From Straminergon stramineum (Eukaryota > Streptophyta > Bryopsida > Hypnales > Calliergonaceae), in NCBI GenBank assembly GCA_963920665.1, contig OY987266.1, forward strand, positions 439,001 to 503,000: a stretch of 64,000 nucleotides of DNA, given 5' to 3'. The notes below the pieces were generated by a model, which had not been told where the DNA came from, did not search any database, and saw nothing but the letters and a program-made list of their open reading frames with translations. This document shows, one piece after another, positions 24,801 through 35,759 of this stretch. Position 1 is the first letter of the stretch. Each line of letters begins with the position of its first letter. Both the position numbers and the translations under genes were made by a program.

Positions 24801-27800
24801 TAGGGTCTTTACAACCCTTCAACAGGTGTGCATCCAGATCTTTCTTCACCTATCCAATTCCCATAAACCCGGCCATCAGTTCAGTTGACACAATTGCACT
24901 GGCTTCTCTTGTTCAAAATTTCAAGAAAAGTTTATGTAACATATTCAATCAGACAACGAGAACGGAGTTGAGACAGAAATACCCCCATCACGAAAGAAGT
25001 GTCCCACGAAGGTTGATTTTTCAGGCGTTCCTTTAATTGCCAAATCGTATTGGCTATATCACCCACAACTTCCAACTACATAGGCATAAACAGAAATATT
25101 TATATTCAAGAATACTGCACAGGAAAAGCACAGTATTCCTACTTACACACAGAACAGACGAGGCATCGTAAAGCAAGATAATTCAAGCATTCGTCGGATC
25201 CAGAAGCCTTATCAAAATCTTCATTTTCTAGAAAAGTAGCCGCTGAATAGAGTCTCGTTTTCACACCTGTGGAAAATAAACCTCATCCACCTTCGCCGTA
25301 TAAAAATTGATGTGGATAACAAGAGGAGGCTCATTATGTCTGCATGGAAAACATCCAGCATTTAACTCAGATAATTAAGAAACCAAATAGTTGGAAGTGG
25401 TGATGAAATGATGATTGAACAAAACTCATTGATTCCTTGAGAACGAACGTAACCGGCTGGGGAAAAACATCCCTTCGCAACAAAATAAGATGAAATTCTC
25501 ACTTCATCATGAAAGGAGGCTTCTCAACCACATCATGCCCAACATTGATGATCAAATCAGCCTTCTCAATACACACGTGTACGTAGTCCTTAGCTGACAA
25601 TGCACAGCACCCTAAATACAAGGGGTGGTCCTCTGCAGAAAACATACACCCGCGAGTTCAATTCGAATGTCTATGAGATAGACTTCCACCAACATTCAGA
25701 AATGAAAAGCAGAGGACCGAAAAATAGAAATTTTCATAATCTATGCTCCAAGTTCGCCCTAAAGGCCTGAAGTGGTTCGAGAGATACCAGTCACGACTCC
25801 TTTGCCCATTTGAGTTGTTACAAATGGTATGTGAACCTGATCTACGAACTCCCTGAGCCTGCAATGATCTCAACACAACTGTTCGTTCGGTTAGTTCGTT
25901 TCAAGCTAGATTTAGCATCCCTTCAAAGCTAGTGAACACAACTGTTTGTCACACAACTTTATAACTAGATTTCTGGTTGGCATCGATGCCCCTCACATCT
26001 TCTGCGTCCGTTTTCGATTAGCACCAGCTCCTACCAGAAGAAGAGGATGAGAAGCACTGTGGATCATATCGATTGCTTTGTCAATTGCCTTCGCTTCAGC
26101 AATTGGCCGTCTGACTGGATAAACTGGAAAGGGGTGTGCTTCAGTGGCCGTTCCTGCTATGTCTTCTGGCAACTCTAGATGCACAGCACCAGGTCGTTCT
26201 TCTTCTGCAATTCGGACTGCCTCTCTCACAAGTGAGGGCACCAAGTCTCCATCAACAATTTGTTTAGTGAACTGTATCAAACGTCAGGGTCACCAAAATT
26301 GCATTCCACCCTTTACTTAAGGAATTGCAGAATCAAATTAAAACTCGGAATACAAAATTTCAAGACATTGTCGGACGATACCTCCTTTGAATGAGTGGTT
26401 TCAAAGCATACCTTTGTCATGGGACGCATGTATTCCACAATGTCCACTATTTGAAAGGACCCCTGCTTACTCTTTCGAATTGGCTTCTGCCCTGTAATCA
26501 TAATCTGTTCACAACCCCCAGACATAAAAGAGATTTGTTCAATACTATCTCACGACTCAATTGAACAAATGTGACAAATGCCACGTCTCCACGTAGTTTT
26601 AGAATTTGATACCAAATCAGAGGATCTTTCTTCTTGAACAGCCAAGTGAACACGGGAGTTCGAGTGCAGCTAAGAATTTCACAGCGGTTACATCGGTTTA
26701 GGGTTTGGTGGTCACCATTGGGAACCCAGCCAGCTGAGCATATGCAGCTGCCGTGGCGAAGTTCGTGGCACCTGGGCCTAATGTAGATAAGCAGCAGCCA
26801 GCTTTTCCAGTAAGGCGACCGACTGTGGCGGCCATGAAGCCAGCAGCTTGCTCATGCCGTGTCACTACTAATTTCATTTTTGAAGTTCGCAAGGAGTCAA
26901 GAAAATCCAGATTCTCTTCTCCTGGTATTCCAAAAATGTACCTGCACTTTACAAAGAAAAATTTCCATCATGTAAAATAAACATGAAATTCAATCAACTT
27001 CCACACCAAGAATATTTGATACCACTATCAATATCATAAACGCAAGACTACAGGGACTGTTCACCAATCCACAGCGTCCCAACTTCTCATGGCCAGTTGT
27101 TCAGCATGTAAGCATGTGACAGAAGGTGTGATGAATATCCAGTCTGAAAATCCCATACTGTTAAGCGCCTCACCCAAGATTTGATTCAAGTGCTAATACA
27201 ATTTCGTGAGCACACGAGTAACGCATTCCGAGGACTAATTAGGATAAACTTCAAAGGAAGCGAACCAAAGCTCTGCTTCATCAAATTGGCATGTGAATGA
27301 ACACCAGAGTCCACAATCAAAACATGACACACCAAAGCCATGCAACATATCGATTGAATCGCAACCATTCCGGGTCAGAGCGAAAGAACCTAATGAATTT
27401 GCCTCCATGACTGAAAACGGTCAGATCTCAAAAATCACAAACTGGAGTTCCTGCTGAACACGTGACCCCACAAGAAACCCTCACGAACAACCGGAGCAAC
27501 AAAGTACCCTAATTATACCCATAAATGACCAAAACATATGATATAAAAAATCACGACTCTTTTTGACCAGATTGTGAAATTCAAATGGGGCCAATGCAAA
27601 TTTCATGAGAGCGAAAGAATGTAACGAATTTGCTTCCACAAGTTTTTCACTACATTGTGAAATTTAAATGCGGCCATCGCAAATTTCATATCAGCAGAAT
27701 CGGTGAAGACCATTAGATGTATTGGTCAAGACACGAAAAAAAATTGCACATAATGCACGAGACTCAATTTGGGTTCCTTCAATTTAGGCCATTTGCTCCT

Positions 27801-28824
27801 GTAGGGGTCGAAGAGAAGAGCTACAATGCTGAGCAATCATGGTTCTGTAGTTCAACGAAAGACTATTTGAATCCAGAAGTTGAAGACCTTCGGATGTGTT
27901 GGTCAAGAAATGAAACAAAATAAAAAAAAGAGCATGAGACCCAATTTTGCTTTGCTCCTACAGGGAAGAGTCGGATCAAAAAGAGAACTACAATCCTGAG
28001 CAATCACGGCAGTAGTGTCATGGAAGATTGTTTGGATCCAGAAGTTGAAGACCATTAAATGTGTAAATCAAGAAATAAAACTAAATTCCACAAAAAGCAT
28101 GAGACTCAATTTGGGTTTCGTCACTTCAGGTTCTGGGTCTCGTAGTGGAGAACCAGAACGAAGAGAAGAGCTACAATTCAGCGCAATCCTGGTGGAAGTG
28201 CAATGCACGATTGTTTGGATCCGTGCGGGAGACTCTCTCCATGTTATCATTCTCCAGCGCTTTGATCAAGACGTTTCAAGAACTGTTCTCAAATTTCAAA
28301 TGAGACAATGCACATTTCATTATCAACAGAACCAGTGAAGACCATTGGACGTGTTGATCAAGAAATGAAACAAAACTGACCAAAAGCATGACACCCAATT
28401 TGGACTTCGTCCATTTCAAGTTCTTGATCCCGTAGGGGAGAACCAGATTGAAGAGAACAGCTACAATTCGAAGCAATTAATATTTCTGGCGCCATTGCAA
28501 TGTAAGAGGGTTTGGATCCGTGCGTGCGTGCGACTCACTAGATGTTCTCATTCTCCAGAGCTTTGAACATGACATCCGAGGTCTTCCTATCTCCATGAAG
28601 ACCATCGAATGTGTTGGTCAAGAAATGAAACCAAGTTGCACAAGAAGCATGCGACACGATTTGGGGAGTGTGAACGACATCGAAGAGAACAGCTACAATT
28701 CTGAGCAATTACTATTCCTGGCGCCATTGCAATGCACGAGGGTTTGGATTCGTGGATGCGTGCGAAGAACTCACTCGATGTTTTCGTTCTCCAGTGCTTT
28801 GACCATGACGTCCGAGGTCTTCAT
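21876..28824 (-). CDS. Bacterial-type acetolactate synthase (thiamine-diphosphate enzyme), 17 exons
   Basis: Exons on the minus strand: 28824-28775, 26941-26716, 26504-26412, 26271-25997, 25858-25788, 25632-25503, 25339-25267, 25075-24983, 24849-24761, 24576-24536, 24376-24342, 24060-23914, 23402-23296, 23100-23053, 22845-22746, 22362-22270, 21938-21876. All are GT-AG and in phase, giving 577 residues. The start MKTSDVMVKALENENIEYIF has the same layout as bacterial enzymes, with no transit peptide. The N-terminal PYR domain has the catalytic Glu in TRHEQAAGFMAA (E47) and LGPGATN. The middle domain has EERPGAVHLELPEDIAG and LLLVGAGANRKRT. The C-terminal PP domain has CGDGGFMMNSQ (GDG 432-434) and LNDN (to 461), the Mg-ThDP motif, then AFGMIKWKQ. 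The family condenses two pyruvates to acetolactate; substrate here is inferred. The last exon (EISKALASATP...) is less certain: reading through from 22270 to a stop at 22159 is the alternative. Confidence 0.9.
28228..28282 (-). pseudogene. Decayed copy of acetolactate-synthase exon 1 (older)
   Basis: The minus strand reads GATCAAAGCGCTGGAGAATG and ATAACATGGAGAGAG, matching the exon 1 segment coding VKALENENIE with several substitutions. The start codon region (AAACGTCT for the ATGAAGACC position) is not preserved. Confidence 0.65.
28534..28590 (-). pseudogene. Decayed copy of acetolactate-synthase exon 1 (younger)
   Basis: The minus strand reads AGGAAGACCTCGGATGTCAT followed by GTTCAAAGCTCTGGAGAATG and AGAACATC, then a GTGAGT donor. 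This is the exon 1 sequence with the initiator ATG changed to AGG, M/V changes, and a TAG at the last codon. The donor is intact, so it could still act as a first-exon splice donor if transcribed. Confidence 0.7.
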
Positions 28825-29024
28825 GATTGCGGATTGCGTCTGCTCCTGGAGCTTCTGGGCGAAGGCCGTGTCGCGTCCTGCGCGGAGGCAGACAGGTGGG
28901 CGAGCAGAGCGGCAAATGCGGCGCGGGCGGGAAACATGCTCGCCACGAACGGGAACTGGCGCGGGGAGCGGGACAGAGTGGGAGCGGCTGGCAACGTTTC
29001 AATTTCTGGTAAATTTTCGCCCAA
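28821..29024 (-). other. Upstream ORF overlapping the acetolactate-synthase start
   Basis: A 67-codon frame starts MGENLPEIETLPAAPT, is Arg/Ser/Pro-rich, and ends with TGA sharing three bases with the main start (ATGA overlap, 28821-28824). If the transcript starts upstream of 29024 this uORF would be translated first. GC content here is far above the neighbouring intergenic DNA. It could also be plain 5' UTR. Confidence 0.35.
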
Positions 29025-29050
29025 ATCTGATGGCAGGGACTCCGAAAAGA

Positions 29051-29077
29051 GCCACTTTTTTAAACTAAAAAAGTGGC
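29051..29077. repeat. Near-perfect hairpin upstream of the acetolactate-synthase gene
   Basis: GCCACTTTTTTA (29051-29062) pairs exactly with TAAAAAAGTGGC (29066-29077) across a 3-base loop. The stem extends outward with AAAAG/CTTTT and one mismatch. It lies about 230 bp upstream of the ATG, between the gene and the MITE nest. Confidence 0.7.
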
Positions 29078-29082
29078 GCTTT

Positions 29083-30242
29083 TAGAGCATCCCCACCCGT
29101 CTTGCAAAACGGATGATGTGTCCAAGGAGGCTTGCAAAATTGTCCCACCTGTAAGAGCATCCCCACCCACCTAGCAAAACAGATTATTTGTCCAAGGTGG
29201 CTTACAAAAGTGCCCCACCCATCTTGCAAAACAGATGAACTTGTTAAGAGGTCGGGCCAAAAGTTTTAGATGGCTTGCAAAATGGGGGTGTTTTGCAAGC
29301 CAAAGAGTGGCTTGCAAACTACATGAGACAAGAGCTCCGGCACTTTCCCCCAAAGCACAGACCTTTAGCCCTATAGCCCATAGGATGGACCTTGTAAAGG
29401 AGTCCAAATTTGGGAACTTATAGCATGCTATGGCTGGGGCGATTTGGCTTGCAAATTGGATGGCCTTGCATTTTGCAAGACAAGTGGTAATGCTCTAAGA
29501 GCATGGCTTGCAAACTGCATGAGACAATAGCTCGGGCACTTTTCCCCAAAGCACAAACCTTTAGTGCTATAGCCCATTGGATGGACCTTGCAAAGCGGTC
29601 CAAATTTGGGAACTTATAGCAAGCTACGGGTGTGACAATCTAGCTTGCAAATTGGATGGCCCCTATTTTGCAAGCCAAGCCAAGCCATGATCCAAGTAGA
29701 TGGGTGGTGATGATGCTCTAAGAGCATCACCATCCATCTAGAAAAACTTGGCTTGCAAAATGCAAGGCCATCCACTTTGCAAGCCGGGTGGAAATGGATC
29801 ACCCCACCCATAGCTTGTTAACAAGCCACCAATGAGTTAAATTTTGGTAATTTCTGTTATAATTTTTGAATAATTTTTGTGACTTCAATTTTTGTTACTT
29901 CTTCCCAACAAGATTTGAGTAGTTGGCTTCATTGAATTTTTGGCTCCAAAGTAGGAGTCTTGGTTAAACTAAGTCGAGTTACATTCAAAACCTAAACCAT
30001 TCAAATCTCAAAGGTCATATTCTAGTTTGAAAAACTTTCACCTCAATAAGCCTGTGATTGTTGAGAAAGTGCCACAGTTGTGGGGAAAGTGCCACACTAC
30101 CCTTGTCGCATGCGGTTAGCAAGCTAGTTTGCAAGCCACACTTCGATTTGCAAATCAACCCAATTTTGTAAGCCATCCAAGGCTTTTGGCCCCACCTCTT
30201 AATGAGTTCATCCATTTTGCAAGATGGATGGGGATGCTGTAA
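29083..30242. mobile_element. Nest of GAGCATCCCCACCC-type MITEs
   Basis: Termini AGAGCATCCCCACCC occur at about 29083 and 29155. Inverted or related ends include GTAATGCTCTAAGAGCATGG (29489-29508), GATGATGCTCTAAGAGCATC (29709-29728) and GATGGATGGGGATGCT (30222-30237). Between them the phrase GCTTGCAAA and TTTTGCAAG recurs in both orientations. A segment of about 200 bp (TTGCAAACTRCATGAGACAA ... GGGAACTTATAGCA) is present twice, near 29310-29425 and 29510-29620. This indicates several insertions of one family into itself. No coding frame is present. Confidence 0.65.
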
Positions 30243-30271
30243 TGTATAATGGGGTACAATAATCTTACAAC

Positions 30272-30353
30272 CACTAGAAGAAACTAGCGTTGGTTTCAAT
30301 AGAATTCAGCCGATGCAAAATTCTATTCAAACCAACGTTGGTTTATTCTAGTG
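30272..30353. mobile_element. 82-bp CACTA-type MITE
   Basis: The ends are CACTAGAAGAAACTAGCGTT and (minus strand) CACTAGAATAAACCAACGTT. The arms are 35 bp (30272-30306 and 30319-30353) with few mismatches and a 12-base loop. The flanks carry a 3-bp duplication AAC (30269-30271 and 30354-30356), the duplication length of CACTA/En-Spm transposons. It is almost pure terminal repeat, so a hairpin-forming miniature. Confidence 0.8.
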
Positions 30354-31101
30354 AACTAGCCTATTTGAGCCATTCAATTTTCTTTGTACAACACGGACTA
30401 TAAGTGGTATATTTTGGTAAGCATAATTATCAAAATCCTTATGCAATTCCAATCAACCATACCAATTTTCAGCTTCAAAAAAACAAAAATCCATTTTTGG
30501 TGAATTTTTGCAGTCAATTTTCATGGTTTTATGTGATATTTTTAGGAAAACAATTGGTGATGAATTTTTAAATTCAACTGCATATATATGTAGGAAACAT
30601 CCATACACACATCTTTCTTATTAAAAAATACCCCCTTAAGTAACAAAAATATAACCAAGGATGAATTCAATGTAAAGTGTTATATGACTAAACTTTGAAG
30701 AAATGGATATCTCTAAGTTTAACTTAATTTTCTAGTTGAACCTCACATTGTGCCTAATTTTGTACATTTGAGTATGATGGTAAAATTACTTTGCCAAAAT
30801 TTAGTTAAAATATAGAAATATCCGTTTCTTCAAAGTTTGTTGGTATAATGCATTACATTGAATTCATCCATGGTTATATTTTTGTTACTTAAGGGGTTAT
30901 TTTTTTAATATGAATGATGTGCATATGGATTTTCCCTACATATCTATGCAATCAAATTAAAAAAATTCATCATTAATTATTTTTAATAAAATATTATGTA
31001 AAACCATGAAAATTGACTTTAAAAATTCATGAAAAATGGAGTTTTGTTTTTTTGAAACTGAAAATCGGTATGCTTCATTGAAATTGCATAAGAATTGAAG
31101 G

Positions 31102-32037
31102 TTAACCCCTAAAGGACCAAGGTGTGTTTTTTGGCAACATAACTTTTTTGGGCAGGTATGTGTGACTAGAGATTTCCATATTTTTGGCCCAAACTTTGAT
31201 AGAAGGTGTGGACGAGGAATATTTTTCATATGCACTAAATTTTCAAGGCATTTGAAAATATGAGTCAAAAGTGATGGCCTAATATGTAATTTGTTTCTCA
31301 ACTTGGGTAGTCTAGACAAATCTGAAAAAAATCATTTTTTTCCAAAATAAAAATTTGAAATTGGTTTTTTAGATTTATATATACATAGAAAGCTTTGAAT
31401 CATTCCATTTTGATCAATGAGTCAAAGGATATGAGATGTTTTAGTTTGCAGGCAAGTATGGATTCTCCACTCTAAAATAAACTTTGAAGTCCTTTATTTA
31501 ACTCAATTTTCAATATTTTTTGAAAAAAATAAAAACATTAGTTGTAGATTGTTTATTAGAATATTACAACCATTGGGATTGGCATTTTTCAATTCCATTA
31601 ATAAATTGTTAACAATTTAGTATTTTGAATCATTCTCTATATCTTTCTACTTTCTATTTTTTTCCTATATGTTGCATAATTCGAAATGATCTGAAAATTT
31701 TCAAGCATGTAGCCAACCTGCATTGAAGAATGAATCTAAAGAAGCACCACCATTTGGGACATTTTTTCATACAAATGTGACCTTGTGAAGTGTAGGTGCC
31801 TGTTTTTTCACAAGGCCCCCAAAAGGCTTTTTGTCACTTCAAGTGCTAGTATCTTGCAATCTACATAGTGGAATTTTTTGAATTTTTTTCCACATCTTCT
31901 CAATCTAGTGTACTACAAGATCCTATGGTTACATGTGTCCAAAAATGATATTTTTCAAAAATTTGGTACTTGAATTAGAAATGGCAGTTTTTGAGGGTTT
32001 CTCGCGATAACATAGTCAAGGAACTTTTAGGGGTTAA
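31102..32037. mobile_element. TTAA-flanked MITE, family A copy 3
   Basis: It starts TTAACCCCTAAAGGACCAAG and the right end on the minus strand is TTAACCCCTAAAAGTTCCTT. It is 936 bp long with no transposase frame. The interior shares ACATAGAAAGCTTTGAATCA and, near the right end, AAATGGCAGTTTTTGAGGGT with copies 1 and 4. It is inserted in the right arm of the foldback; the left arm shows the sequence without it. Confidence 0.85.
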
Positions 32038-34972
32038 TCATGCAAAACAAAATATACTAATTTTATTCAAGATTATGCAAGATTCTTTGAATGGCACAAA
32101 AAGTTGTTTGTAAGATTATTATACCCCATTGTGTAGTTATTATTATTAGCATTAGGGGAGATTTAGCTACCCTGTAAGCCCATTTTAGGCTGGTTCCCTG
32201 TGCAAGGAACCAGCTAGGGCTTGCCATAATATTAAAAAATTTGAAAAAAAAAATTTGAAAAATTGAAAAATAATATTTTTTAAATGATTAATTTGTTATT
32301 ATTATCTAACGTGGCCATTGCCTAGCCATGTTAGTGAGCTGCTATGGCCAAGTTCTCACAATCCAAGAACTTGCAAGAACTTGTGGGCTTCTACGGTAAC
32401 TCAATCTTTTCTAATGACTAGTCAAATTTTCAAATTTTCTTGTGCAAAAGTGAAAGGAGGTTCCTACCTACAAAAATGTGTAACATTTGTATATTGTATA
32501 CAATACTTTTTGGGTAGATGTTTTAGAATTGTTTCTTCAACGTAGGTACATACTGATTCTAGAGGTGTTCACAAAGTGATGATGGTGGACTTTTAGATAG
32601 GGTGTGATTTGGGATGTACCCAACTTCTTCTGTTTGGATAGACGTTACTAATACATGAGAAAAAAATGGAATTTGGGGGGATGAAATTGCCCAAAATGTC
32701 TCTAAAAAATTCAAAATTCACAAAAAAACCCTACACCGCTTATTAATGTTAGATAGTTATGTAAATGAAAATATGCATTTGATGGATGGATGTTCAAAAA
32801 TTGAATGATTATTCTAATCCACATAGTTACTTGTGATACAAACTTATGGTGCCATTTGGCCAACAAATTGGTAGGAATGCAAATCCAATTGGTACAAGCT
32901 TTTTACATTGTGCTTTGTGGCTATTCTATCCCCCACCCTACCGTTCCGAGGGTCTCACTCTTAGATAGGACAAAGTAGGACAAAAGCTTTAAAGTTGGAT
33001 AATTTCAATTAGAGTTGGGTAGGTGAGTAAGATTTCTAGTCTTTGGGGTGGTTGGCCATACTACCTAGCAATGTGTTGGTCTCTCTTGGTTGCCTATGAA
33101 GGGCTTTGTAGGTTCTTACTTTCTCTTGGTTCACTCTCTAGTCCTAGTTCAAAAAGTTTTAAAAATAAAGAGAATATTTTGTTTGAAAATTTCTCAAAAA
33201 TGTTGTGCCAAAGAGCTTCTAAGTACCTTTCCTTCATTCAATGGAAATTGTCCATGTGTTTCTAGAAGAAGAAGAAAAAACAAAAAATTGACAATATGTA
33301 GAGATATCATGGCCTTGAGATCTAGTATACAATGTGTATTGGTTCAAATTTAATCAATGTAAAATTATCAATTGACATTGTAATTTGTTTGAGAATATTG
33401 TGGATTTTTTCCATACCTTGCAATTATGTATTGTCACAATCCAATGACTAAATTTTTTTCTATAAATACAATTAAGTGAGATTTTCTCTTTTTGAACTAG
33501 AATGTTGGCTATTGTTTAAGGCACATACTTACTATTTAGTGTGGTCACCTTGTGAAATTCAAAAACAAAATCTAAATTTTTTTATGAAAAAGAAACCATA
33601 TGGTTAATCACTACAATTTGCAACTCTTCCATATAATTTAGTTATGTGGCATTTGGAGATTTGTTGATAAAAATAAGAAAATAAGAAAATCATAGATTTT
33701 TTTCTATAAGCCTCCAAAGCATTGGTTTTGTGTTCCAAAACTATGACAGATTGAACGTGTTCAAGTGTGTTGCAATAAATTTGAGTGTAACATGCTTTTC
33801 TAGAATGTTGTCGTAGGAAATGCTAACTTAACTTAGGATGCTAAAAAAGAATGCAATTGTTGGTCCAAAAATTGGATTATTTTTGCATATTCAACCGTAG
33901 CATCATGCATGCAAATTTGTGCAAAAAAATTTCAAACACTTTGCCCATGTTTATTATGAGATATTAGTGCTCAAATTGAAAAGAAAATATTGTTTTGCAA
34001 TTTATTTATTGAGTTTTCAAACTTTGAATTCCCTTAACTTAAATTTTTTTCACTTCAAAGTTTCTAGGTTTAAATCTTTGTGCATAAATTTAAGTTGAAA
34101 ATCTTCAGACAAAGATTTTTTAAGAAAAAATTGATTTTCATTCTTCAGAAAACTATCAATTGGAAGTAGGTACAAGATGGAAGGGAAATTAAATTATTTC
34201 TAGTTCTAAAATAAAATTGGAATATGTCGATCCTAAAGATGAGATTGTTATAGTAGCAAGTAATGTACACATTCATATGGAGGTTTTTGTTTAAAAAATT
34301 GTGAAAATTAAAATAAAAAAGAAATCCTAAAAGGTCATTTTTTAGAGGGTCTCCCCATTGCCTAGAAAACAAGAGTCTTCATTACATATCCACTTTTGTA
34401 TCATCACCCTAAACCAAAGATTTCCAACCATGTTGACATCAACATACTCTATGAGTAAAAGACTTAGAAATCATAATTTGGAATTTATGCATTTTTAGAA
34501 ATTAGAGTAAATTTTGACATTATAGGAACTTGCTTGAAATCCTAAAAATTTTGGAACTTTGGGACTTAAAGATGTATGAGTGTATTGCATTATATTGCAT
34601 TTCACAAATTGTTATGCAAATTTGCAACTTTTGTTGTTGTTGTTGTTGTTACTTCCCATTGTTAAGACTTGTCCAATTATAATATATTTTCATTGGTAAA
34701 TGTAAGAGATTCCAATGCACTAAAGAATGTATTATTTTATATAATGTTATGAAGAATCAAAATATTTTACATAGCTAAATCCTATAGCTATTTTTAGTGT
34801 TTTAGAAATGAAGACTAATGATAAAAAAAAAATATAATCTTTACAAAAGATCCAACTTTCTTCAATATGGGATTTTGTAGATGATTCTCTAAATCCAACA
34901 TGTCTTGTTTTTCTTCAATAATGATAAATGATTTAATATTTATTTTAATTTGAAAATAAAAATAAAACCATC

Positions 34973-34976
<4 letters not shown>

Positions 34977-35045
<69 letters not shown>

Positions 35046-35060
35046 GTGTGTGTGTGTGTG
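34977..35060 (+). repeat. Compound (TA)n-(TATG)n-(TG)n microsatellite
   Basis: About 27 TA units are followed by a few TATG units and then TG units. Apparent frames through it (poly Ile-Tyr) are artefacts of the repeat. Confidence 0.95.
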
Positions 35061-35759
35061 TAAATTGAATTTTCAAAAAAGTTCTTAAATACAATCTTTT
35101 TAGTCATTATCTTCTTTTTTAATTTAAATTCGATGTATTTTTTTGAAGTTTGACTTATAAACAACCTATGTGGTGTTCTACACTTGTCCAAGTGTTTTAT
35201 GTGATTTACCTATGTATTCTTTTAATTTCTAATTTTTAGAATTGATTCATAATTAAATTAAATGTATAAAAATAAATTCAATTAGAAATCCATAAATATT
35301 ATTTTTAAGAGCCAAAAGTGCAAAATAACTTTGGTGCATTTTTACTCATCCAGAGCTTTTTGGCAATGCCAAGAATGACATCAAAAACTCCTGTATATAC
35401 CATTTTTCATAAATTAATTCAATTTATGGTCTTAAAATTTGCTCAAAATCCATCATACGTCCAAAAGCAACTTGATATGATTTTATTACATCCCTTGTCA
35501 AGTCAAACTCTCCAATGGTAAAAAGAGAATGACCAGTGAGTGCACAACTGGGGATATCTCAACGTAACATACAAAACAAACTATAACAACTGTTCCATCG
35601 TATATTTAATTTTATTTAGCTTTTACTTTGCATACATAAATAAATAAAGGGTGCAAAGCCTCTACACTCTTAATTGATAATGAGTCAAGAGGTCAAACTC
35701 TCTTCTTTAAGGTATTGATGTTCAAGTTTTGTTTTTAATTGATTATAAAGCTCAATTCT

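Larger units (their letters stand above)
27660..28770 (+). repeat. Array of diverged direct repeats in intron 1
   Basis: The phrase GAAGACC-(A/T)T-x-GATGTGTTGGTCAAG recurs at about 27705, 27882, 28047, 28337 and 28598. Each is followed by GCATGAGACYCAATTTGG-type, GAAGAGAACAGCTACAATT-type and (in the later units) GGTTTGGATCCGTGCG-type segments. Unit length varies from about 165 to 290 bp. The units derive from the region around exon 1 of the host gene. Confidence 0.75.
26942..28774 (-). other. Intron 1 of the acetolactate-synthase gene
   Basis: This 1.8-kb intron is several times longer than the others in the gene. Its 5' half (27640-28760) is built from about five diverged direct repeats of the exon 1 neighbourhood, listed separately. 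The 3' part (26942-27640) shows no such structure. The donor is GTGAGT and the acceptor TGCAG. Confidence 0.7.
30243..32136. repeat. Long inverted repeat (foldback) with two nested insertions
   Basis: The left arm runs from about 30243 to 30740 and the right arm from about 30780 to 32136. Matching landmarks include TTACTTAAGGGGTTATTTTT with its complement near 30630, TTTTCATGGTTTTA with TAAAACCATGAAAATTGA, and CAATTTTCTTTGTACAAC with its diverged complement near 32070. The outer ends are AATGTATAATGGGGTA and its complement TACCCCATTGTGTAG. The left arm is interrupted by the 82-bp CACTA MITE and the right arm by a 936-bp TTAA element. Removing those restores collinearity. Transcription through it would give a long hairpin. 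Confidence 0.75.

Noticed and set aside
21876..28824. Bacterial contamination as the source of the acetolactate-synthase sequence
   Set aside because: The coding sequence is interrupted by 16 GT-AG introns and sits among plant transposons.
21876..28824. 2-hydroxyacyl-CoA lyase or oxalyl-CoA decarboxylase
   Set aside because: The exon peptides HEQAAGFMAA, ITGQKPIRKSKQGSFQIVDI and GMIKWKQ fit acetolactate-synthase-type enzymes better, and there is no C-terminal peroxisomal signal.
28712..29002. 96-codon minus-strand frame over exon 1 of the acetolactate-synthase gene
   Set aside because: Wrong frame; the real start codes MKTSDVMVKALENEN and splices at GTGAGT.
34976..35191. Ile/Tyr-rich frame
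   Set aside because: Translation of the (TA)n microsatellite.
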